The notes under the pieces are model-generated. The model made no database searches and had not been told where the DNA came from. It saw only the letters and a list, made by a program, of their open reading frames with translations. Both the position numbers and the translations under genes were made by a program. A stretch of 52,318 nt of DNA from Gammaproteobacteria bacterium (GTDB lineage: Bacteria > Pseudomonadota > Gammaproteobacteria > UBA6002). Within the stretch, counting starts at the first letter, position 1; every line of letters begins with the position of its first letter. The DNA lies in contig JACCWJ010000032.1 of the NCBI GenBank assembly GCA_013697705.1, positions 1-52,318 of the forward strand, written 5' to 3'. Positions 36,641 to 48,239 of the stretch are shown here, in pieces.

Positions 36641-37858
36641 ATGAAAACAAAACACGAAAATATTCATACTTATTCATGGAAAGGACTCAACGATTTGGGC
36701 CACCTTATTAAAGGTACGTCTATCGCCGCTAGTTTTAAGAATTTACAAACAGAACTTCGACTACGCAATGTAAAACTTATTAAAGCTCGCAAAAAGCTGC
36801 CATCGTTATTGAGACTCAATAAAACCATAAAGGCTAAAGAGATTGTTTTATTCAGCCAATATTTAAGTGATTTAATTGCTGCAAAAATCCCCCTTGTGCG
36901 CGCGTTAGAAATTATTGCCCAGGGCCATACTAACTTTTATTTCAAAACAATTCTTAGCAAGATAAAAGATAATATTTCAGCAGGTAACCTCTTGCATGTA
37001 TCACTTTCTCTCCATCCTGATTACTTCAATCCACTGTTCATCAATTTAATCGCAGCAGGTGAAAAATCAGGCACTCTAGAAAGTATGCTTAAAATTCTGA
37101 CGCTTTATCTGCAAAAAATTGCAACACTCAAAAATCGTATTATTAAAATGATGTACTACCCACTATTTGTCTCTATCACTGCGACAATAGTGACCACAGC
37201 ATTATTAGTATTTATAGTCCCTCAGTTTGAAAATTTATTTAAATCTTTTGAGGCCGAATTGCCCTGGTTTACCCAGAGTATTATTTTGTTATCACGCACC
37301 ATGGCACATAACGGTACATTAATTTTCCTAGCAGTCGCCGTTTGCATAGCCGGTCTTGTATTCTTATCGCATCACTCCCCAAAATTTAACCGCTGCGTCG
37401 ATCTCTGGAGCCTAAAAATACCTATATTTGGCAAAATAGTACAAAAAGCGATTATCACCAGAACAATGATAACCTTGGCCACCACCCTATCGGCGGGAAT
37501 GCCCCTGATTGAATGTTTGGAAATAACTGCCGCAGTAGCCAATAACCATTATTTCAAATGTGCATTCCTTGCATTACGGAGTGGCGTTACTTCAGGTCAT
37601 AGTCTTTATAGCCTCTTTAATGCACAGAAAATATTTCCCACTATGGTTGGGCAAATGATTTTAGTAGGAGAAGAATCTGGCAATATTCAAGACATTCTCA
37701 AACGAATAGCCTTTCTTTATGAAGAAGACTTAGAAACATCTCTTAATGCGATGACTGCCCTTGCTGAACCACTGATTATGCTTTTTTTAGCGCTTATTAT
37801 TGGCAGTTTTGTATTGGCACTCTATCTGCCAATTTTTCGACTTGGAACAATAGTGTAG
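36641..37858 (+). CDS. pilC: Type IV pilus inner-membrane platform protein PilC
   Basis: 405 aa with two GspF domains, each ending in hydrophobic segments: TM1 about 181-201, TM2 about 226-245 and TM3 near the end (LIMLFLALIIGSFVLALYLP). LIAAGEKSGTLESMLKIL and ILVGEESGNIQDILKRIA are the duplicated GspF motifs. It anchors PilB and recruits pilin. PilD is not encoded here. Confidence 0.95.
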   Translation: MKTKHENIHTYSWKGLNDLGHLIKGTSIAASFKNLQTELRLRNVKLIKARKKLPSLLRLNKTIKAKEIVLFSQYLSDLIAAKIPLVRALEIIAQGHTNFYFKTILSKIKDNISAGNLLHVSLSLHPDYFNPLFINLIAAGEKSGTLESMLKILTLYLQKIATLKNRIIKMMYYPLFVSITATIVTTALLVFIVPQFENLFKSFEAELPWFTQSIILLSRTMAHNGTLIFLAVAVCIAGLVFLSHHSPKFNRCVDLWSLKIPIFGKIVQKAIITRTMITLATTLSAGMPLIECLEITAAVANNHYFKCAFLALRSGVTSGHSLYSLFNAQKIFPTMVGQMILVGEESGNIQDILKRIAFLYEEDLETSLNAMTALAEPLIMLFLALIIGSFVLALYLPIFRLGTIV

Positions 37859-37865
37859 GATTATA

Positions 37866-38168
37866 ATGATAGATGATACGTTGATTAGACTTACCATTCC
37901 CTCTTGGGAACATCTAGCTGAAGTTTACATCCCCTTCTTAAAGGGGGGTGGTTTATATATCGAAACAATTGAGCAAGCATTTTACTTAGGACAAATAGTT
38001 CAAATAAACCTCAAACTACCGGATGAAATGACGACTTTACTAACCCAAGTCGCTCTTGTACCCGCAAAGAAAAATCCTCATCCAATTATAAAAGCGGTGG
38101 GCGTGGCACTTTGCGATGCTACCGTTAGTAACAAGCTGCAACGCTACTACGATAAGTTATCAAAGTGA
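37866..38168 (+). CDS. pilZ: PilZ-domain pilus protein
   Basis: 100 aa, starting 8 bp after pilC. The sequence (EVYIPFLKGGGLYIETIEQA; LGQIVQINLKLPDE; KAVGVAL) matches the PilZ of type IV pili, the family lacking the RxxxR/DxSxxG c-di-GMP motifs. It acts with PilB in pilus assembly. Its 3' end overlaps the lipoprotein gene on the other strand by 9 bp. Confidence 0.85.
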   Translation: MIDDTLIRLTIPSWEHLAEVYIPFLKGGGLYIETIEQAFYLGQIVQINLKLPDEMTTLLTQVALVPAKKNPHPIIKAVGVALCDATVSNKLQRYYDKLSK

Positions 38169-38717
38169 GACTTTAGCACGTTGACCCAGATATAGTTTGG
38201 AGTAAACTAAGGCGCTATCAAACTTAAGCGCCTTAATAAAATATTCTCGGGCGCAGTTTTTATCTTTGATATGTAAAGCGCAAATGCCTGCATTTTCATA
38301 AGCAACACCCATATCCAGATAATTATCATCTTTAACTGCTAGATCAAATTGCTGCATGGCCACTTCATATTGTTTAATCCGACACAAAAAGGCCCCGAAA
38401 TTATTATGTGCCGCTCCACCCAAAGGATTAAGTGAAATTGCTTTTTCATAATGGCTTCTTGCTGCAGCATAGTTTCCTACGACCTCATACCAATATGCGA
38501 TTCCATACCACACCGCGGGTTCATAAACGTCCAGTTTTTTTGCGTACAAGAATTTTTGTTTCGCCTCTTTTGCGAAGCCTTGCTTTAAAAATGCAAATCC
38601 TAAATTAACATTCGCTTTTGCCGCAGAAGCATCATTATTGGGATCATTTAGGTCTAGCATTTTACACCCTGCCAAAAATAGCAACATCAAAACTAATACT
38701 ATTATCCGGTAAAACAT
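38160..38717 (-). CDS. pilF: PilF/PilW-type TPR lipoprotein (pilotin)
   Basis: 185 aa with a lipoprotein signal peptide cut before the Cys in LFLAGCKML, then four TPR-like repeats (AVWYGIAYWYEVVGNYAAAR; AAHNNFGAFLCRIKQYEVAM). In Pseudomonas the pilotin that places the PilQ secretin is encoded between rlmN and rodZ; it is missing there and appears here beside pilZ, on the opposite strand. It is shorter than PilF of Pseudomonas (about 250 aa), with fewer C-terminal repeats. Confidence 0.8.
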   Translation of the reverse strand: MFYRIIVLVLMLLFLAGCKMLDLNDPNNDASAAKANVNLGFAFLKQGFAKEAKQKFLYAKKLDVYEPAVWYGIAYWYEVVGNYAAARSHYEKAISLNPLGGAAHNNFGAFLCRIKQYEVAMQQFDLAVKDDNYLDMGVAYENAGICALHIKDKNCAREYFIKALKFDSALVYSKLYLGQRAKVSL

Positions 38718-38934
38718 GCAGACTCCTCATTGTTTTGGCAAGCATAATCTGGATGTTTGCCGTTATCCATACAGGGAAATATCCTCAGTATTTTATCGCC
38801 ACTTTGATACGGTATTTTATTAAAGCATGGCTTTGTTAGAATAATGAACTGTCCAGCCCATATGGATTGTTGCTAGCCTCTAAATAAGCGCTAAAAAGTG
38901 GCAGAATAGTTAACGTTAACTCTTGAGGAGAATC

Positions 38935-39165
38935 ATGAAGTCCTATTTTATATTTGCTTGTGGGCTTTTATTGCCTGCCCTGGCGTATGGTCACATCTAC
39001 GAATACAAAAATCAGCATGGCGGCACAGTATATTCCAATCACCCGCCTTTGATCTCTACAAAAACTACTGCCCATACCGCTCACAAATATACTCAGGTCA
39101 ATACGTTTGTGACAAAACAAATACCTGCTTTACTACTTACGCAAAAAAATGATCAGCAACAGTAA
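38935..39165 (+). CDS. Small secreted DUF4124-like protein
   Basis: 76 aa. The signal peptide (MKSYFIFACGLLLPALAYG) is followed by HIYEYKNQHGGTVYSNHPP, close to the DUF4124 motif (YxWxDxxGxxxYSDxPP). The ATG at 38935 has GAGGAG 7 bp upstream. Function of the family is unknown; it is periplasmic by prediction. Confidence 0.75.
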   Translation: MKSYFIFACGLLLPALAYGHIYEYKNQHGGTVYSNHPPLISTKTTAHTAHKYTQVNTFVTKQIPALLLTQKNDQQQ

Positions 39166-39277
39166 TCATGGTGTAATAAAGCAAAAACAGTATAAAAATT
39201 GATAGGTTTTTGTTCGTAATTTGGTTAAGCTAATTTAGAATACTGCTATTCCACATCAAACGAACCCTAGGTAACCT

Positions 39278-40075
39278 ATGCAACCCATACTCAACATCGC
39301 TATTGCTGCCGCTCGAAATGCAAGTCGAGTCATTGTCCGGTCCATTGGCCGTCTAGACGCCCACCAAATTTCTGAAAAAGATAAAAATGATTTTGTCACT
39401 GAAGTCGACAAGGCTGCAGAAAAAGAAATTATTCAAACCCTTAAGAAGACCTACCCAGATCATAAGTTTATCGCGGAAGAAAGTGGTGTTCAGGAAGGCA
39501 ATGAAGATTTTACTTGGATCATCGATCCGCTGGATGGAACAACCAATTTTATTCATGGTATTCCACATTTTGCGATTTCGATCGCTTTTCAATACAAAGG
39601 TAAAATGGAACACGGTGTGATTTATGATCCAATACGCAATGAATTATTTGTGGCCAGTCGTGGCGAAGGGGCACGCTTAAATGATCGACGCATAAGAGTC
39701 AGTAGTAATATCAAAATTGAAAGAAGTTTACTTGGAACAGGATTTCCCTTCAAAAACTTGCACCACATCCCTCTGTATATGAAAATTTTCGAACATATAT
39801 TACCTCAAGTAAGCGGTATACGTCGCGCAGGTTCAGCGGCTTTAGATCTAGCTTATGTGGCGGCAGGACGCTTTGATGGGTTTTGGGAATTGGGATTACA
39901 ACAATGGGACATGGCCGCGGGTGTATTGATGATTAAAGAAGCAGGCGGTCTAGTTTGCGATTTCTCAGGTGAAGAAAATTATTTATCGCAAGGCGATCTA
40001 ATTGCAGGTAATCCCAAAGTCTTTAAAGGCTTACTACAAATGATTCACCCAATAGCCCAAACTTATCTTAAATAA
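39278..40075 (+). CDS. suhB: Inositol-1-monophosphatase / Nus-factor SuhB
   Basis: 265 aa. Metal-binding motifs are present: AEESG, WIIDPLDGTTNFIHGIPHFA and WDMAAGVLMIKEAGG. In E. coli SuhB also supports rRNA antitermination. It converges on secF with a 17-bp gap, as in Pseudomonas; there trmJ follows on the other side, whereas here the pilus block intervenes. Confidence 0.95.
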   Translation: MQPILNIAIAAARNASRVIVRSIGRLDAHQISEKDKNDFVTEVDKAAEKEIIQTLKKTYPDHKFIAEESGVQEGNEDFTWIIDPLDGTTNFIHGIPHFAISIAFQYKGKMEHGVIYDPIRNELFVASRGEGARLNDRRIRVSSNIKIERSLLGTGFPFKNLHHIPLYMKIFEHILPQVSGIRRAGSAALDLAYVAAGRFDGFWELGLQQWDMAAGVLMIKEAGGLVCDFSGEENYLSQGDLIAGNPKVFKGLLQMIHPIAQTYLK

Positions 40076-40092
40076 TCAGTTTTAATGAGAGA

Positions 40093-41007
40093 TCAGGGAT
40101 GATCATCAATAGGTCGAGCTTGCGGTAATAGATGCTTACGGTCTAAACCCATGGCCACAGCAAGCGAACCTGCCACGTAAATGGATGAATATGTTCCCAC
40201 CACAATACCTATTATCAACGCTAACGAAAATCCTCTCAACATTTCTCCGCCAAAAATAAATAGCGAAATTACCACTAAGAGTGTTAGCCCTGAAGTCATG
40301 ATGGTCCGTGATAGCGTTTGATTGATGGATAAATTCATAATATCAGTGGCAGATGCTTTACGTACCCGCCTGAAATTTTCACGGACGCGATCATATACGA
40401 CGATAGTATCGTTAAGAGAATAGCCAATAATTGTTAATATTGCCGCTAATGCAATTAAATTAAATTCAATTCCAAAAAATGCAAAGACCCCTAAAATTAA
40501 AATTGGGTCATGAATTAATGCTACTGCTGCACTTATCGCAAAGCGATATTCAAAACGCAGCGCAATATAAAGCATGGTACCAAGTAAGGAGACCAAAATT
40601 GCAAGAACACCATTCGTAATTAAAGTTTTGCCCACCTGAGCACCAATATATTCAACCTGACGTAGCGTAGCTCCCGGCAACACCTTTAACATACGTGCTT
40701 TTATCTGTTCTTGATTTGCATTGGGCTGAGAAGAAATCCTGATTAAAACATCTTTAGATGTCCCATAGGCTTGCACAATAGCATCTTGAAATCCCGCGCC
40801 CGATAATTGCTCACGAATTAAATTTAGATCAGCTGCAGCCGGATAACTTACTTCAAGCTGCGTTCCGCCTGTAAAATCTAAACCCAGATTTAGACCATTG
40901 ACGATGAGGGCGCCCAGAGAAAAGGCACACAATAATACTGAAAATATGGCCGCATAAACACGCTGACCCATAAAATCGATGTTGGTATTAGATTTGAAAA
41001 ATTCCAT
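40093..41007 (-). CDS. secF: Protein translocase subunit SecF
   Basis: 304 aa, six transmembrane segments, N-terminal periplasmic domain, GLDFTGGTQLEVSYP near the start and the conserved TIIGYSLNDTIVVYDRVREN in TM4/5. With SecD it uses the proton gradient to pull exported proteins across the inner membrane. Starts 17 bp after secD. Confidence 0.97.
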   Translation of the reverse strand: MEFFKSNTNIDFMGQRVYAAIFSVLLCAFSLGALIVNGLNLGLDFTGGTQLEVSYPAAADLNLIREQLSGAGFQDAIVQAYGTSKDVLIRISSQPNANQEQIKARMLKVLPGATLRQVEYIGAQVGKTLITNGVLAILVSLLGTMLYIALRFEYRFAISAAVALIHDPILILGVFAFFGIEFNLIALAAILTIIGYSLNDTIVVYDRVRENFRRVRKASATDIMNLSINQTLSRTIMTSGLTLLVVISLFIFGGEMLRGFSLALIIGIVVGTYSSIYVAGSLAVAMGLDRKHLLPQARPIDDHP

Positions 41008-41024
41008 TATTTAGCCCTGACTAT

Positions 41025-42884
41025 TTAAATACCAATGGAAAGACGTTTAACTTGTTTTTTATTCATATAGAAAAAATTAACAAGGGAACGCGTAAAATAA
41101 ATGGCTGTTACCATAGAAGTTGCCAAACCTATGGTTAAGGTTACTGCGAAACTTTTTACAGAACCACTACCCAGCGCAAACAGAACTACAGCCACAATTA
41201 ACGTAGTGACGTTAGCGTCCACGATCGTTGAGAAAGCTCGCTCGTAGCCTGCCCTAATACTGGAAATGGGGCTCATTCCATTGCGCAATTCTTCACGAAT
41301 TCTTTCATTAATTAGCACATTGGCATCCACAGACATACCTACCGTTAACACGATACCTGCTATACCAGGCAAGGTAAGTGTCCCGCCCAATAGTGAAAGA
41401 ATAGCCACAATAAATACCACGTTTAAAAGTAACGCAAGATCGGCAAATAAACCAAAGAGCCGATAATAAAGTATCATAAATAAGAATACGAGCGACGTAC
41501 CTACAACCAAGGATAAGATGCCTTTTTCAATATTAGCAGCGCCTAAGCTAGGGCCTACCGTTTGTTCTTGCGCAATATCCACGGGTGCAGTAAGTGCGCC
41601 TGAACGCAGTAGCAATGCCAAATTTTCAGCATATTTTTCACTAGATAGCCCTGTTATTTGAAAATTATTACCCAACGCACTTTGAATCGTTGCCACATTA
41701 ATGACTTTTTCGACTTGGTGTCGCACTACCACCAGCTTGCCATTGATTAGTTTAGAATTTGATTTAGATTCGACATATACCACTGCCATTGGCTTGCCGA
41801 CATTATCTGCTGTCACTCGATGGAAAAGACTTTCGCCGCCGCCGCCCAATCTAACTTGAACATTAGGACGACCATCTTCCCCAAAAGCAGAGGTAGCATA
41901 GGTAATTGAACTACCACTTAATATGACTTGATTCTTTAATAAAATAGGTCGGCCATCGTAGTCATATAACTTTGAACCCATTGGAGCGCTACCAGAAGCA
42001 TCATGCTCAGTTTCTACCATTTGAAATTTCAAAGTAGCTGTTTTGCCTAAAAGATCTTTGGCTCGGGCAGTATCTTGTACGCCGGGCAAATCCACACTTA
42101 CATGATCCCGACCTTGGCGTTGAACTACCGCTTCACTTACGCCCAACTCATTAACACGATTATTAAGAATCGTCATATTTTGATCCACTGCAAAATCAGT
42201 GATCTTTTTAATAGCGTCTTCGGTGAGCGTTGCTCTCAACACAAAACCATCTTCTTTTTTCTTCGTAATTAAATAATCAGAAAACTTTCGGGGTAATGAT
42301 GAATAAGCTTCATTCAACGACTTTTCATCAGGAAATTGGATGTTTATAGCGAGCGTTGAATCAGGTAATGAATCAAGGTTAACAGAAGTATATCTAATAT
42401 TGTCTTGTCTCAACTCATTAGTGAATGTATGAGTTTCACCTTCCAGACGTGTTTTAACTAAGGAATCTGCATCGACATGGACCAATAAGTGGACGCCTCC
42501 ACGCAAATCTAATCCTAACTTCATCGGCTGAGCGCCAAACATTTGAAGTATTTTAGGTGTCCGGGGAGCAAGGTTAAGTGCAACGACATATTGCTCATTC
42601 AGGGTACCCTTAAGGATATCTCTCGCTTTTAATTGGGTATCCGGATTAGTAAATCGAATGAGTAAGTTATCACCTTCCTGTTTTATAGATTGGTAAGGCA
42701 AATGTCCTGTCTCTAGAATCTGTTTTACCTGGTTCGATAAGTCAGCAGGCAAAGCAGTCGTATTAGGAGAAGATATCTGCACCGCAGGATCATCACCAAA
42801 TAAATTGGGTACCGAATAGATAATACCAAACACCAAAATGAGGGCGAAAGCCACATACTTCCAAATTGGATACTGTCTTTGCAT
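41025..42884 (-). CDS. secD: Protein translocase subunit SecD
   Basis: 619 aa with one N-terminal TM, the large periplasmic P1 region (LGLDLRGGVHLLVHVD; NNRVNELGVSEAVVQRQG) and five C-terminal TMs containing TVGMSVDANVLINERIREEL, where an Asp is essential for proton use. Fourth gene of queA-tgt-yajC-secD-secF. Confidence 0.98.
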   Translation of the reverse strand: MQRQYPIWKYVAFALILVFGIIYSVPNLFGDDPAVQISSPNTTALPADLSNQVKQILETGHLPYQSIKQEGDNLLIRFTNPDTQLKARDILKGTLNEQYVVALNLAPRTPKILQMFGAQPMKLGLDLRGGVHLLVHVDADSLVKTRLEGETHTFTNELRQDNIRYTSVNLDSLPDSTLAINIQFPDEKSLNEAYSSLPRKFSDYLITKKKEDGFVLRATLTEDAIKKITDFAVDQNMTILNNRVNELGVSEAVVQRQGRDHVSVDLPGVQDTARAKDLLGKTATLKFQMVETEHDASGSAPMGSKLYDYDGRPILLKNQVILSGSSITYATSAFGEDGRPNVQVRLGGGGESLFHRVTADNVGKPMAVVYVESKSNSKLINGKLVVVRHQVEKVINVATIQSALGNNFQITGLSSEKYAENLALLLRSGALTAPVDIAQEQTVGPSLGAANIEKGILSLVVGTSLVFLFMILYYRLFGLFADLALLLNVVFIVAILSLLGGTLTLPGIAGIVLTVGMSVDANVLINERIREELRNGMSPISSIRAGYERAFSTIVDANVTTLIVAVVLFALGSGSVKSFAVTLTIGLATSMVTAIYFTRSLVNFFYMNKKQVKRLSIGI

Positions 42885-42927
42885 GATTTTCCTTACTATT
42901 AACCTACTTTGTCTTTCGAGGTTGGCG

Positions 42928-43278
42928 TTACTCGATAGACTTTATTGTTCCTTTTGGAAGAACATTTGCAATAGATGATTTTTGGATGTTGATATCAACA
43001 TTTTCTGCAATGGAAATGGTAACAAATTCGTCTGTCATTTTTGCAATCTTGCCAATAAGGCCACCTGCAGTGACGACTTCATCACCTTTAGATAATTCAG
43101 ACATTAGCTTGCGATGCGCTTTTACACGTTTATTTTGAGGACGAATCATCAAAAAATAAGCGCCCACAAAAAATATAGCAATCATGGGAAGGAAGGAGGC
43201 TAAGCCACCATTTGCCCCAGCATTAGCGGAAGTCGCAGCCAATGCATCTGAAACACCTAAAAGATTTAAAAGAGTCAT
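42928..43278 (-). CDS. yajC: SecDF-associated protein YajC
   Basis: 116 aa; one TM (FLPMIAIFFVGAYFLMIRPQ) followed by NKRVKAHRKLMSELSKGDEV and a basic cytoplasmic tail, all typical. 6 bp after tgt and 43 bp before secD. Confidence 0.96.
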   Translation of the reverse strand: MTLLNLLGVSDALAATSANAGANGGLASFLPMIAIFFVGAYFLMIRPQNKRVKAHRKLMSELSKGDEVVTAGGLIGKIAKMTDEFVTISIAENVDINIQKSSIANVLPKGTIKSIE

Positions 43279-43284
43279 AGAATA

Positions 43285-45446
<2,162 letters not shown>

Positions 45447-45536
45447 AAACACCACTTTTTTACGGCAAAAAACTATACAATATGTGGGTATTGTTTACCA
45501 ATATATCCCGCAGGAGATTACATGGAAATCACAGAC

Positions 45537-45564
45537 TTGTTTATTAAGTAGCCTTTGTTATACT
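45537..45564 (+). promoter_or_regulatory. tRNA-Leu promoter
   Basis: TTGTTT (45537-45542), 16-bp spacer, TATACT (45559-45564); the mature tRNA starts 12 bp downstream. It is divergent from queA. Confidence 0.6.
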
Positions 45565-45575
45565 CACCCTTCCTT

Positions 45576-45659
45576 GCCGGGGTGGCGGAATTGGTAGACG
45601 CGCCAGACTCAAAATTTGGTGGTGGTAACGCCGTGTGGGTTCGAGTCCCACCCTCGGCA
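45576..45659 (+). tRNA. tRNA-Leu(CAA)
   Basis: 84 nt. Acceptor GCCGGGG pairs with CCTCGGC. D arm GGCGGAATTGGTAGACGC, anticodon loop CTCAAAA (anticodon CAA) closed by CCAGA/TTTGG, a long variable arm, T loop TTCGAGT. CCA is not encoded. Reads UUG. Confidence 0.95.
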
Positions 45660-45695
45660 CTCATTATTCAGCAGCCAGAAGTCCCCTCTACGAAA

Positions 45696-45763
45696 CCTTG
45701 ATTTCTCTACGCTGCATCAAGGCTACTATAATCGTAGCCTGGACGAGCGAAGCGAAATCCGGG
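45696..45763. repeat. Dispersed palindrome copy behind tRNA-Leu
   Basis: Diverged arms 45696-45726 (CCTTGATTTCTCTACGCTGC and on) and 45734-45763 (GTAGCCTGGACGAGCGAAGC and on) around a 7-nt spacer. Same family as the inner hairpin at 9848-9923. It lies 37 bp after the tRNA and could act as a transcript end. Confidence 0.75.
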
Positions 45764-45842
45764 ATCACCCTCTCTCGCATAAATTACCATCTATCCAACC
45801 CATTCGCGGAGGAGGCCCCTTTTAATCTGCAACTCCTAAATG

Positions 45843-46628
45843 TTAAGAGGCAGCAATTAAATTGAAACGTTTGACACTTGCAAAGGGTTTAACCCAAGGT
45901 TTTAAAGCTAATTCAGTTTCTAATCGTTTCGCTTCCATCTTTGCTTCGGATTGGGTTTTGAATTGACCATAAATTAACACGAACCAATCTTTGTTTTTAA
46001 AGGTGGTTTTATATATTTTCGCTGCATTTCCCAGATGATGCTCTCTAACAAGTTTTGCAATTTGAACGCGATCAGAAGATCCTAATAACTGCACGGTATA
46101 CCCTTCCCCTCCTGTTGGAGCCGCAGTTGCAATCTCTTCTTCAACCTCTTTCTTACGCATGTCAACCAAGGTCATATTTTGATTGCGAGCATCGGCAGTC
46201 GCTTGCTGAGCGGGACTATTTTTGCTTTCCGGTGCAGCGCTGTTTTCTTGTGCCGCCGTCTTATCTGGCATATTGGGTGTAACGGTTTGTTGTGGGGTAG
46301 AGGCAGGAGCTGATTTCTGCTGTGCCGTCATTAAAGCCAGAGCTTTAATCGCTTGAGGTTGTTTTTGAGCTGCGGATTTTCCAATCCATATTTTGGCCTG
46401 ACCACTATCTTTAGGCGCGCCCCCCTTGCCATAATAATACATGTACCCCAGCGCATATTGCGCATCAGAATCGCCGCTTTCTGCAGCCATTTTAATTTGG
46501 TCAAATGAAAGAGTGGCCTTAGAAGTATTCATCGTCTTACTGGTATTCATATCGGCGGTGGTAGCCAATGCATTACCTACCGTAAAAAGACCAACAGCAA
46601 AACAAAGTATGGATAATTTAGATTTCAT
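45843..46628 (-). CDS. Periplasmic Sel1-repeat and SPOR-domain protein
   Basis: 261 aa from the ATG at 46628, chosen because AGGAG sits 7 bp upstream and a signal peptide (MKSKLSILCFAVGLFTVGNA) follows at once; the open frame runs 31 codons further back. After an N-terminal spacer comes a Sel1-like repeat (AAESGDSDAQYALGYMYYYG), then a Pro/Gln/Ser-rich linker. The C-terminal SPOR domain (YTVQLLGSSDRVQIAKLVRE; WFVLIYGQFKTQSEA) binds denuded peptidoglycan at septa. Probable role in cell division or envelope upkeep. It follows the MFS gene by 28 bp. Confidence 0.85.
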   Translation of the reverse strand: MKSKLSILCFAVGLFTVGNALATTADMNTSKTMNTSKATLSFDQIKMAAESGDSDAQYALGYMYYYGKGGAPKDSGQAKIWIGKSAAQKQPQAIKALALMTAQQKSAPASTPQQTVTPNMPDKTAAQENSAAPESKNSPAQQATADARNQNMTLVDMRKKEVEEEIATAAPTGGEGYTVQLLGSSDRVQIAKLVREHHLGNAAKIYKTTFKNKDWFVLIYGQFKTQSEAKMEAKRLETELALKPWVKPFASVKRFNLIAAS

Positions 46629-46656
46629 AAACAGCTCCTTTGCGAGATAAAACATT

Positions 46657-47937
46657 TTATTCTGTAAATTTTGGCTTGCAATAAGTTTCTTTAATAAAAA
46701 AAGCACTGACAATCCACGCAATAAAGAAACAAAGTGGAATAACGATTAACGCTATTCTGTAAGAATGCGCCGAATATACCTGCACATTGTTATACATACT
46801 TCCTTCCCAGTACTGACGTAATAAAATACCGACCAGGGGTTGAAAAAGGGCGCCACCAGCGACGACTGCCATATTATTAAATCCCATTGCTGCGGCGGTC
46901 ACGCTGGGTTTATTATTATCTTTCACGATAGCAAAGGTGAGTATCTGGCCCGCCGTTGCAATGCCAAATCCAAATAATAGGACGAACATTAAACTTAAAG
47001 GTAAGTACGGTATATAGAGTATTAGAACGGTAGTGATTAAGCCTAATCCCGCGCAAGTTCCTAACAACGCCCCTCTAAGGCCTAAGCGATCTGACAACCA
47101 CCCCAAAATAGGGCTGGCTATTCCCAGCCCTAGCCAAGTCATGGCTATTGCCGTTGCTGCAAGGGTATTGCTTATGTGGTACACCGTCATTAAATAAGGG
47201 ACTCCCCACAACTCAGCAAAGGCAGTGATCGGCGCCCAGCTACAAAAAGCATATAAAGCCACCCACCATGTTTGAGAACTGCCCATTATATGTTGCAAGC
47301 TTTTAACTACCCCCTCGACGGGAGGCATCACTTTGTTTAGCGTAGTTTTAGGCTGATTACGAATAACTAACCAGATCAGCACGGTTAAAACGAAGCCGAT
47401 TAAAGAAAGGAAAGTAATGGTTTGTCGCCACCCAAAGTGTGTGACCGCCGCAGCAAGAGGTACTTCACCCCCCATTGCGCCTACTGCAGCCAAGAGTTGG
47501 GCAACACCTACCAAGAAAGCAAAATACCGCACTGGAAACCAGCGTGCAGCTATTACGAGAACACTGATAAAGGCAAAGGAGGAACCCACCCCCATTAAAA
47601 AGCGCCCCGATGCTGCCAATGTTGCAGTAGTGGTAGTGCCAAAGAAAAAAGCCCCCAAGGAGCATACAAATACAGCTAAGGTTATAAGGATGCGGGCATT
47701 ATAGCGATCGAACAAAAGGCCGGCAGGGATTTGCATAAATGTATAAGAGTAAAAATAAAAACTCGCCATAACTCCTAGGCCAGCTGCATCTAAACTCAGA
47801 TCGCGCATCAATGAGTGGGTCATCACACTGGGTGAAGCTTGAAGTGCCATCTCATAAAAAAGAAATGCAGCCGCTAGCGCATAGACGAGATAGGCTCGCA
47901 AACTTGGGCGATTATTCAAGTCACTTATATCATTCAT
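46657..47937 (-). CDS. MFS transporter (paralogue of the one beside purL)
   Basis: 426 aa, twelve transmembrane segments, GLLFDRYNARILITLAVFVC after TM2 and GRFLMGVGSSFAFISVLVIA in TM4. The substrate is not evident. It shares layout with the 3823-5088 transporter. Probably cotranscribed with the SPOR gene downstream. Confidence 0.9.
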   Translation of the reverse strand: MNDISDLNNRPSLRAYLVYALAAAFLFYEMALQASPSVMTHSLMRDLSLDAAGLGVMASFYFYSYTFMQIPAGLLFDRYNARILITLAVFVCSLGAFFFGTTTTATLAASGRFLMGVGSSFAFISVLVIAARWFPVRYFAFLVGVAQLLAAVGAMGGEVPLAAAVTHFGWRQTITFLSLIGFVLTVLIWLVIRNQPKTTLNKVMPPVEGVVKSLQHIMGSSQTWWVALYAFCSWAPITAFAELWGVPYLMTVYHISNTLAATAIAMTWLGLGIASPILGWLSDRLGLRGALLGTCAGLGLITTVLILYIPYLPLSLMFVLLFGFGIATAGQILTFAIVKDNNKPSVTAAAMGFNNMAVVAGGALFQPLVGILLRQYWEGSMYNNVQVYSAHSYRIALIVIPLCFFIAWIVSAFFIKETYCKPKFTE

Positions 47938-48083
47938 TAAGAAACAAACTTATTGGTAATTACTGCGGAAAGTTATGAACACGGGATGTTAGCATATAGA
48001 GGCCAACATGCAAAAGCGCACCTGCATTCTGCTGACGAAAAAGTGCCTACAAACCTTTTACGCCAGCATGTGCAAGAACTTGA

Positions 48084-48239
48084 TCACGCTCTATCATATG
48101 CTAAAACGTGGTATTTAGGTTGTTGCTGAGCAAAGGATTGATGAATATCTTGGACTATATTTTGAAATACACCCAGTAACCCAATGAGCAGAAAACCTAG
48201 AAAAATGAACGTGATAATATTACTAATTGCACGCTTCAT
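48084..48239 (-). CDS. Small single-pass membrane protein (51 aa)
   Basis: The ATG at 48239 has a near-perfect Shine-Dalgarno (AAGGAGG, 8 bp upstream). The product starts MKRAISNIITFIFLGFLLIG, has one hydrophobic segment (about 8-24), then a Gln-rich polar tail ending VLAYDRA. No family is recognised. The strength of the ribosome binding site, membrane-protein composition and position in an otherwise empty 588-bp gap argue for a real gene. Confidence 0.6.
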   Translation of the reverse strand: MKRAISNIITFIFLGFLLIGLLGVFQNIVQDIHQSFAQQQPKYHVLAYDRA

